Source: Corinectria fuckeliana (Eukaryota; Ascomycota; Sordariomycetes; Hypocreales; Nectriaceae). From it: a DNA stretch of 64,000 nucleotides. The position numbers and the translations under genes are program-made. The notes beneath the pieces were generated by a model that was not told the DNA's origin, did no database searches, and saw only the letters and a list, made by a program, of their open reading frames with translations. The stretch is taken from NCBI GenBank assembly GCA_019137255.1, contig WPDH01000065.1:124001-188000 (forward strand). Reading direction: 5' to 3'. Below, in pieces: positions 55,503-64,000 of this stretch (position 1 is its first letter; every line of letters begins with the position of its first letter).

Positions 55503-56481
55503 CGTCAACACGAGAGCGCGAAACACCGGTTCACGATTCACACACAAGTCAAGCGCACCTACTAGATAAGGTAGACTACGTAGTAGGCAAACTTGCAAAC
55601 GGCCCGCCCGCGTAGAAACAGCCGCCTCGTGCCTGACTGATGAGATGAGCTCGTCCCGGTACCAAGCGTGCGTATCCGTGGGACGACAGATAGTAAACCC
55701 AGACACCGTTGATAGCAGGACCCAGTTCAGGGCTCCTGCAGGACCGGGTACATAGCTGCCAGCTGGCTAGACTAAATTAATTGCTATGGGAGGATCACGA
55801 CTTTCATCTACTAGGTATGTAAGGATATTCCATCGGCCGTGTCATTCAAGAATGACCCCCAGCTCCAGCCCGATGCTGCAAGGTTCGAGGCTTCTAGAGG
55901 CATGGAAAAAGGCCACACAGATCCACTGAAGGAAGCCCCATCGCCAGGCGCATCACATCGTCGAGTGAAGCAACGAGAGGTGTTGGTAACTATCTGTCGG
56001 TGCTAGCATCGCATCCCAAACCCAAGCGCATGGTACGGGCCATCGCCTGCAAGAGATGAAGGGGAGGAGAGGAGGAAGGGCCTTTTTTTTTGTTCGCAGT
56101 GACAGGCCGGGGCCGCAGCCGTTTACGCTCCCCACGGCCCACGCGGGTTGGGCCAGCCACCGACTTGGATTAATGGATTCCACCAAGCCCGTCTCGAAGC
56201 CCTCCGAGCAACGGGCCAATAAGCGCTCCCCAGACAGACTTAAGAGAAGGGACCCCCCAGGTGGCGCGGGCAACTCTCAAACAGAAACACTAGTGTCTCA
56301 TCGGCCTGCAGCTTCGTCCAGGGCTCCCATTTGAGGACCACCTCCGGGTGACTAGGATGTCCCCTGCAAGGGTTTCTGGGTCAGTGGGAAAACCCCTGGC
56401 TTCTTTTCCGTTGGCCGTGTCTCTCTCCCGTCTTCTATCGTCATAGTTAAAAATCCTCGTGCGAGCGGCTCTGCCACGAGT

Positions 56482-56512
56482 TGATGATGATGATGATGAT
56501 GATGCTGCTGCT
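56482..56512. repeat. GAT/GCT trinucleotide repeat
   Basis: About seven GAT units followed by three GCT-type units, in non-coding DNA. Confidence 0.75.
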
Positions 56513-58700
56513 GGTGCTTCTTAGCTTACATACGGCATCTCACTGATATTCACGACACCTCCGTTATACGAAGTGCGTCGCTCCCTTCAGCCGTTATCCC
56601 TTCATCATCGCTCATCGACACGCTCCCTCAACAGCTTTCACCCTTCAGCCCACATCCGCTCAGCCCGCCCATATTAGCACTGCTAAGAGCCGAGCGCATC
56701 AGCCACCGCCTTGTTACACCACCTATGTTCAGCGCCGGTGCAACTGCCAACACCACCTGCAATTCGGGTTCAGCAAGCCACTGCACAAGAAACCTCGGCG
56801 ACAAACCGGTCGCTTTCACCGCGATTCCGTTGAGTTTTGCTTATTCAGTGTGCTGTGGTCAATCTCTCTCATGCACTCCATAGTAGGCGCCGTTAAAATG
56901 CTTGTTGGTCCTCATCTATGCTCGACTACGCCCAGCGATGACGCCAGCACCTTTAATTTCGCCTCTCGCAAACACACAGCCTACGCCCATCTAAATATGC
57001 TAAGATGAAGGCCCCTCAGCGGCCTTGGATCCGCTGCTTCCGATGCCGAAGCGGCGGATGCTGAACCCGGCGCCGGCCCGTTTTCCTTCCTCCGTTTTCC
57101 CCTCCAACAGGATAGATTCAAAGTGCGCATTCACGGAGCACAGGTCCTGTAAGTACGGTAATTAGCCCGCTGCAAGAACGGACGCCGACGTGGGCATCTT
57201 ACGACACTAAGTTAACCCTTGCGCACGTTGCCAAGTCTTGTTTCACCTTGTGAGATCTAGTGTCGATCGCTTCCATCATTGGCCCAATCCGATATCCCCC
57301 TGTACATAGCAGCGGACCTGTTCAAGATCCTCTTTTCCGCACCTGACTGGTGACTGGGCCTTGGACGCACGCCAGCCTCAGCCAGGTTTGTTCCAAACAC
57401 ACCACCCAATCCGAGCTCTCAAGGCTGTTGCTGCGCTACTTCGTACTTGGCCTTACAAGTTAGATACTGCTCACTCAGCAAAGCTGGGTATACCTTGATT
57501 CCCGGTCCAGCCAGTTCAGACACGTAATTACTTCGTAGAACACGATACGAGCTTGATACGGCCATGACCATGATCGGTCGGATCGTGGATATGGCTCTTC
57601 CACTAAAGCTGACATCGCTCCTTCAACCCGCTCTTAGAAATTAAATTCGACATCAACAGGTCCTTGCGGGCATTACAATCTGGTGGTTTATTCAAGGATA
57701 GCTAATAAAAAATGCCATGTCCTACTTAACAGGGTATTCCATGCTAGCAATGGGAATTGGTCATGACAGGAACGCCAGTCCACGCAACACAATTGTGGAC
57801 GGAGAAGAAACTTTACGGAATATGGCCTAGAATAGGCAGGTCTCTTCTACCGACGCCCTGTTATTTCACAATAGTAGCACGCGGTTTTCCTGCAGTCCCA
57901 ACAACGCTTGGCTACGTGTGAATTTTATGAAGTTCGAGGCTAATTGAAGTCTGACCACGGAAGCTACCCTAGACAAGACCACCGATATTTAACCAACGCA
58001 ACATAGCGGCCTTCTTTAACATCCATACCTGTATAAAGTTATCATCGTGATCAGAGCACCGAATCATTGGAGTGTTACTGTGAGAAATTGTTACATTCTC
58101 GGTGTCTTCACACTAGTGGTGTTGACGTTATGTACTTTATTTGCTCTCCAAGGAAAACGCGACTAACTACTGTCAGAGGAATGATCTGGGTAGGGAGGTT
58201 AAAGACACGTGCTAAATAAGAGCGATGCTGTTGCTCCCATGAGGACAAGAAGAGACAGGGCAGAAGAGTCGAGTTGTAGGTAGTAACCGACGTAGGAACA
58301 TATGCTATCCCTAGCCTCCAGAGAAGATGTAGTCTTGTACCAGCCTCTCGGAATTGCACGCTGAACTCCATCAACAGACAGTCGTGTATAAACCCAGTTC
58401 GGAACCATCCTCTGGCGCGTCTTGTGGTCGATGCCTGCTGTTGGTTCTTCCAGACATCCGACAGCCTCAGATGCCAGGCTTATGAGACGCACCCAGATAA
58501 TCCGCGCAGTGTTTTTCTTGGAAGGATCAACGTCTACTCTCCCCAACAATAGTTGATTGGTCGGACAACAGAGTCAAAGTAGCCAGCTCTGCTCATCTGA
58601 ACCATGAACCCGTGACCTTAGAGTGCTTGAATCTCCAACTTGCATCTACAACGCTAGTCCAGCTTACAAGGAGAACCATTCTCAACCACCTCCCGTCTCG

Positions 58701-60521
58701 CTACATTCGGAAAATGCCAAACTTGGAATCACCCGCCTTGACCTCGTTCCTCCCACCCATCGCAGCCATCAGTCCCAGACCAAGATATCGTCTGGTATGC
58801 TGCGGCGGGATGATGCCGTCGTCCTACATCCTAGTTAGCAGCAGTTCCTCACTGATCAAGGTCGGCACGGAACTCACCCATATCCTCGCCGACGAGTACG
58901 TCGCGTCGCTCTCCCGCTCGATCCGCGCCTGGAGTTCCGGATCGGCCTTCTGCCCGACCGCCTCCATGACCGACGCCAGCTGCTCGCTGCCCATGACGCC
59001 GACGCGCGCGTTGGGCCACATCCACAGGAAGCGCGGCGAGTAGGCGCGGCCGCACATGCCGTAGTTGCCCGCGCCGTAGCTGCCGCCCACGACGACGGTG
59101 AACTTGGGCACGTCGGCGCACGCCACGGCCGTCACCAGCTTGGCGCCGTGCTTGGCGATGCCGTCGCGCTCCGACTGCGAGCCCACCATGAAGCCCGCAA
59201 TGTTCTGCAGGAAGACGAGCGGGATGCCGCGCTGCGTGCACAGCTCGACGAAGTGGGCGCCCTTGACCGCCGACGACGCGAACAGGATGCCGTCGTTGGC
59301 GATGATGCCCACCTTGTGGCCGTATATCTCCGCGAAGCCCGTCACAAGGGTCGTGCCAAAGTCGTGCTTGAACTCGGAGAACTCGGAGCCGTCGACGATG
59401 CGGGAGATGACCTCCCGGATCGGAAGGGGCTTCCGCAAGTTCGTCGAAGCAATGCCCATGAGTTCCTCGGGGTTGTACAGTGGCTCAGAGAAGGTGGCCT
59501 TGGGCGCTTGGGTGTTCGGAGACCTGACTGGCCAGTTGAGGTTGCTCACGCAGCGACGAGCCAGCACAACGGCGTGGGCATCATCCACGGCGAGGTAGTC
59601 AGTCACTCCCGAGACGGACGAGTGCATGTTGCCGCCGCCCAGGTCCTCGTTGCTGACGACTTCGCCCGTCGCAGCCTTGACGAGGGGTGGGCCGGCGAGG
59701 AAGATGTGCCCTTGCTCTTGGACGATGATGTTCTCGTCACTCATGGCTGGGACGTATGCGCCGCCGGCCGTGCAGGGTCCCATGACCACCGCGATCTGGG
59801 GAATGCCCTCAGAGCTCATCCGGGCCTGGTTGTAGAATATGCGGCCAAAGTGGTTCTCGTCGGGGAAGACGTCTGCCTGATGGAGCAAGTTGGCGCCGCC
59901 GCTGTCGACTAGGTAGACGCATCTGAGAGCTGTTAATATGGCCGTATTACAGAGCGATTTCTGTAAGGGGACTTACGGTAGCTTGTTCTCACGGGCAACC
60001 GTTTGTGCTCGCAGGTGCTTCTTTACCGTGATGGGGTAGTACGAGCCGCCCTTGACAGTGCTGTCATTTGCGACAATGACACAGGTGACGCCCTCGACGA
60101 CGCCGACGCCGGTGATGATGCCGCCGGAAGGAACGTCGGCCTCAGGGTACAGCTCATAGCCCGCCATTTGCGAAAGCTCCAAGAATGTGGTGCCCGGATC
60201 GATCAATGCCGTGACGCGATCCCGCGGCAGCATCTTCTTGCGGGCGATGTGCTTCTGTCTAGCCTTCTCCGGCCCGCCCTGCTGGATCTTGCGGGCCAGC
60301 TCCTGCATGCGGACCATGACTTCGCTCATCTGCCGCTCGTTCTCCTTGAACTCGTCCGACGACGGGTCGACGTTGCTCTGGAGCCGCGAGATGGCAGCGG
60401 CCTGGTGAGGCGGGGTGAGGTTGGCGACAGCCCGGACCTGCTGATAGCGGCCCCGGCAGCGTTGACGGCCGAATTGGCTGCCCAGCCGCAGGGCCTGGCG
60501 AGACGAACGAGGGAGCGACAT
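58701..60521 (-). CDS. mccB: Methylcrotonoyl-CoA carboxylase beta subunit, mitochondrial
   Basis: Exons are 60521-59977, 59922-58878 and 58823-58701, with two 54-nt introns (GTAAGT...CAG and GTGAGT...TAG). The joins read RENKLPCVYLVDSGG and SSARIWDDGIIPPQHTRRYL; the product is 570 aa. The N-terminus (MSLPRSSRQALRLGSQFGRQ) is Arg/Ser-rich without acids, a mitochondrial presequence. Carboxyltransferase signatures include PSGGIITGVGVVEGVTCVIV, VMGPCTAGGAYVPAMSDENI, VVGGSYGAGNYGMCGRAYSP and WPNARVGVMGSEQLASVMEA. The C-terminus AAMGGRNEVKAGDSKFGIFR is typical. The beta subunit transfers CO2 from biotin on the alpha subunit to 3-methylcrotonyl-CoA, making 3-methylglutaconyl-CoA in leucine breakdown. 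It diverges from isovaleryl-CoA dehydrogenase, which makes its substrate. The alpha-subunit gene is not in the window. The last exon would be missed without splicing. Confidence 0.96.
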
Positions 60522-60836
60522 TCGGAAGACTTCTTTACAGGTTGCGGCTTCGTGTTTACTCTGGAAATCTCTGCGGCGAGGAGGGCATCTCACGCGGGAA
60601 GTATGGCAATGCCGGGCAAGGGCGGTAGTTGCTAAGGCCGAGCTTATGACGTCTAAAACCTGGGGTAAGCGCCCGGCCGCCGCAAGCCGAGGGCGGCTTT
60701 CCACGGCCTGCTTCGCCTCGCCATCACGGTCCTCGGCATGAACTGCATACAGCCACAAGGGTTGACATTACAGTGACTTTCTTAATTCTCACAAGTACGT
60801 TGCCTTCTCATCAACTTCTACGAGACTACAGACACC
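60522..60836. promoter_or_regulatory. Bidirectional promoter of the leucine-catabolic pair
   Basis: The 315 nt lie between the start codons of mccB and ivdA. Two CCTCGG-type hexamers occur, at 60731-60736 (plus) and 60687-60692 (as CCGAGG). CCTCGG is the known core site of the FarA/FarB zinc-cluster regulators of fatty-acid catabolism. The match is short and its use here is inference. Confidence 0.5.
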
Positions 60837-62248
60837 ATGGCAAGCTTGAGAACTTCCCGAGCGCTCGCCCGCCCCGTCGCCACTCGACAATGGCGGCCGG
60901 CCATGACGCTCCCCGCAGTCCAGTCTCGGCTGCACTCTTCCAAACACCCCAAGGGCTTCGAAGCGCCGGCGAGCGAGGAGCTGGACGAGCTACGAGACCG
61001 GGTGCAGGAGTTTACTCGCCGGGAGATCTCAGAGGAGGTCGCGGCGCACACGGACAAGAGCAACGCGTTCCCGCATGAGATGTGGCAAAAGATGGGCGAG
61101 GCCGGCTTCCTCGGCATCACGGCAGACGAAGACGTCGGCGGAATGGGTATGGGCTACCAGGCGCACTGCGTGGTCATGGAGGAGATCTCCCGGGCGTCTG
61201 GGTCCATCGGCCTCAGCTACGCGGCACACTCGCAGCTCTGCGTCAACCAGCTGCAGCTCAACGGCTCGCCGGAGCAGAAGCAGAAGCACTTGCCGGGCCT
61301 CATCGCAGGCACAAGCGTCGGAGCGCTGGCCATGTCCGAGTCCGGGGCCGGCAGCGACGTGGTTAGCATGCGGACGACGGCGCGGGCGGTGGACGGCGGC
61401 TATGTGCTCAACGGGTCCAAGATGTGGATCACCAACGGGCCCGACGCGGACCTCATCGTGGTGTACGCGAAGACGGAGCCGGACAAGGGCTCCAAGGGCA
61501 TCACGGCGTTCCTGGTGCCAACCACGACGGAGGGCTTCAGCTGCGCGCGCAAGCTGGACAAGATGGGCATGCGCGGCAGCAACACGGGCGAGCTCATGTT
61601 CGACTCGGTCTTCGTGCCGGCGGAGAACGTGCTGGGCAAGGTTAACGGCGGCGTGCGGGTGCTGATGGAGGGCCTGGACCTGGAGCGGCTGGTGCTGAGC
61701 GCCGGACCGCTGGGCCTGATGCAGGCGGCGCTCGACGTGACGCTGCCGTTTGCGCACCAGCGCAAGCAGTTCGGCCAGCCCATCGCGCATAACCAGCTCG
61801 TGCAGGGCCGCCTGGCCGACATGTACACCAAGCTGCAGGCGTCGCGGTCCTACACGTACGCGACGGCCAGGGCGGTGGACGAGAACGGGCTGGTGCGCAC
61901 GCAGGACTGCGCGGGAGCCATCCTGTACGCCGCGGAGAGGGCGACGGAGTGCGCGCTGGACTGCATCCAGCTGTTGGGCGGGATGGGTTACGTGGAAGAA
62001 ATGCCGGCATCGCGGTTGCTTCGGGAGTAAGTTTTCCTACTCTCTTAGTTTTTGGTTCCCAGGTTGTCTCCATTCCCGGAGAGGACGGGTAGGAGGGGGG
62101 GCATGCAGGTGATGCGCTGGTGATGATGTGAAGCAGTCAACTAAACAGTACGTGCAGCGCCAAACTATACGAGATCGGGGCTGGGACTTCTGAGATTAGA
62201 CGGATGGTGATTGGAAGGGCCTTCAACAAGGAGTATGCCAACGTCTGA
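60837..62248 (+). CDS. ivdA: Isovaleryl-CoA dehydrogenase, mitochondrial
   Basis: Exons are 60837-62026 and 62158-62248, with a 131-nt intron (GTAAGT...TGCAG) that joins SRLLRD to AKLYEIGAGTSEIRRMVIGR; the product is 426 aa. The N-terminal presequence (MASLRTSRALARPVATRQWR) is positively charged. Acyl-CoA dehydrogenase motifs follow in order: AMSESGAGSDVVSM, MWITNGPDADLIVVYAKT, RGSNTGELMFDSVFVPAENV, the active-site region LMEGLDLERLVLSAGPLG, QLLGGMGYVEEMPASRLLRD, and the FAD/CoA tail. The Glu in DLERLVL at the end of helix G matches the unusual catalytic-base position of isovaleryl-CoA dehydrogenases, which separates it from other family members. The enzyme oxidises isovaleryl-CoA to 3-methylcrotonyl-CoA in the mitochondrial matrix, passing electrons to ETF. 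Its divergent neighbour mccB acts next in the pathway. Confidence 0.97.
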
Positions 62249-64000
62249 GCGGGCGGGAGTGGGTGATACATTATGCAGGCCACAAATTAGTAGATAACTA
62301 TGGCCTCGGGGTTGAGCTGTCCGCCGTGGGGGAGACTATGGAGACGATGACGGAGACGGTGGAAGGCGAAACTGATCATCGGTCATCGGTGAGCCAAGGT
62401 GAGGAATACATTGGCGGTGTGAACAGTCATGGGAACATGTCATGGACCTTGTTGAGTGTTGAGTGACGGATGGATTGCGCGAAGCGGATGGGAAAAAAGG
62501 TTGGTTGTAGACGCACGGCCTGAGGTACGAATAGTTGCAGTTGCATGGAGCTGCAGGCTGAGAGAGGAGAGCCCCAACTCCAACAAGCTTGTAGTATGTA
62601 ATTAGTAGCTAGCAGCTAGCAAATGAGCAAATCAAGTTTCCATGGATATCATGCACCACTACAAAAAAGCTTTTGCTTGGCAATGCAACAGGGTTGATGA
62701 GGTTGCAACAGGGCCTTCCCGCGGAACCTGGAAAATTTCCACGTCCCACGAGGACTGTCTGCCGGGGGACGGACTCCAAGACTCGGAGTTGAAGAGTGAG
62801 TGAGACAGAGAGTCCTAGCGACTTGGGCTGCACGCCCTAACCTGCTAATAATAGTAGCGTGTTACACTGGACGGCGTGGTATTCCGTACCTGATCTACAT
62901 GTACTGTACTGTATCGCAAGCTTCTGAAGACTCGAGGGATCGTCTTACTAGTAGCTTCCATGTCTGGGTGCGTGGGATGACGGTGAGCAACCGACACCGC
63001 ACCCCTAGCCCTATCGTGAGATTGATTTTTCGGCGGGGCTTGGTGTCGTTCCTCTGGAGATTGAGAAGCTTGCCTATCCCACCTTTGTCTTCTCCTCACT
63101 TCTTCTTGCACGCCGTTTGTTAGGCGTGTCGGCAGCCCGAGTTTCCTCCCATCTCTTCTCTTCCCTCCCCCTCAAAAGCCGGCGGCTGCGCTAGACCACT
63201 CGGATGTGACCGTTCAACTTCACCCCACGGAGCCTCCCCATAATGGTCCTCCGTGCCATGGGCTTTGCATCCTGCGGAAGGATTGTGTGACTGTGTGTGT
63301 TGCAGGGCGACGTGGGACAGATGGACAATGTTTGTTTTTTCTTACCTAGGTGTGGTCGGTCTCGCCATATTGGCAACGACCTCGTGACCATGATGATCCT
63401 GCTTCAATCAGCCCAAGCGGGATCGCTGCCACCCACCGGCACTGCATCTTCGTGGCTTTGTTGAGTCCCTGCAACCATGAGGGACGCCTCCGTTGTTCGT
63501 GACCTACCGTAACTGGCTTTCTTTTCTTACGTGTGCCTCGGGGCAGTCACAGAATGATGGTGTACGAAGTACTAGGTAATATTTGGTAATAATGGAAATG
63601 CACCCCCGGCGACTGGACACTTGCGCATCCTTCCCCCTTCCCTACTGATTGATGACAACCGCCCCATTCCGCTGATCAGATCACATCTTTCTCGAAACGG
63701 GCTTCCTCCCCCGCGCATCTTCTGCTCTTTGAGCTTCTTGAATAACCCTGACGGGGGCCCAAAAAAAGAAAAACAACCCCCATGGTCCGAGTTTCAGCGC
63801 CGCTCTCGGCCGGAGACGGGCGAACAAAATAGTTGTGCTGCGGCCAGCAGCAGAGCCGTAGTCTAGAACGTCCATGTGAATTGGATGCGTTGTGTGAGCG
63901 TGCGTGCGTGTGGCAGCCCTGGAGGGGATTGGAAGTTCCCAGCGCTGAGGGAGACCCCTGCTGTTTCCCCCTTGCCCTGTATGGCTGTTCCCTGTCGCCT
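62249..64000. other. Gene-free stretch to the window end
   Basis: No recognisable gene on either strand. A TACGAAGTA copy is at 63563-63571, followed by ACTAGGTAA. The window ends in non-coding DNA. Confidence 0.45.

Larger units (their letters stand above)
53954..58700. other. 4.7-kb gene-free stretch
   Basis: No recognisable gene. The first 1.6 kb, upstream of the EGF-like gene, is strongly purine-rich on plus (hence CT-rich in the transcript sense), including a GGGAGA tract at 55459-55502. A GAT/GCT microsatellite is at 56482-56512. TACTTCGTA copies are at 57437-57445 and 57529-57537. A minus-strand frame at 58199-58549 was rejected. Confidence 0.45.

Noticed and set aside
58199..58549. 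Minus-strand frame with EEPTAGIDHKTRQRM, resembling an ABC-transporter Walker B/D-loop
   Set aside because: No Walker A or ABC signature nearby and no conserved residues before the motif; the likeness is probably accidental.

Overview
The window is nuclear DNA from a filamentous ascomycete, most likely a Sordariomycete. Genes are compact. They carry short introns (mostly 49-131 nt) with GTAAGT/GTATGT donors and CTAAC/CTGAC branch sites. Intergenic spaces are long, and several products are Pezizomycotina-specific families. No species can be named from the sequence alone. I rebuilt 18 intron-aware protein genes, one single-exon hypothetical and one decayed pseudogene. No rRNA, CRISPR array, intact transposon or convincing tRNA was seen.

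Left part (1-21.4 kb). The window opens inside the 3' end of a Na+/K+-type P-type ATPase. It is followed by a small conserved fungal protein (3.4 kb) and homogentisate 1,2-dioxygenase (4.8 kb, phenylalanine/tyrosine breakdown). Two minus-strand membrane-protein genes come next: a four-span protein and a Pex30/Pex24-type peroxin with a dysferlin domain. A 25-residue copper metallothionein (14.0 kb) and a hypothetical gene (16.1 kb) follow. A stop-ridden SNF2-like helicase relic with RIP-type changes lies at 17.4-18.1 kb. An RS-rich splicing-factor-like gene and the kinetochore gene sos7 then diverge from one 349-nt promoter.

Middle (21.4-41.8 kb). This is gene-poor. A Zn(II)2Cys6 regulator (25.7-26.9 kb) has about 9.2 kb of gene-free DNA upstream, rich in homopolymer runs and including two unread bases. 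A LanC-like protein and an EI24/Rrt8-type membrane protein are then transcribed divergently.

Right part (41.8-64 kb). A very large secreted Ser/Thr-rich mucin-like protein is followed by a DUF7728-like secretory membrane protein and L-rhamnose mutarotase, all on plus. A minus-strand membrane protein follows, with a long proline-rich tail and an EGF-like module. After about 4.7 kb without genes come methylcrotonyl-CoA carboxylase beta and isovaleryl-CoA dehydrogenase. These two act in one mitochondrial leucine-degradation pathway and share one divergent promoter. The gene for the biotin-bearing MCC alpha subunit is not in the window.
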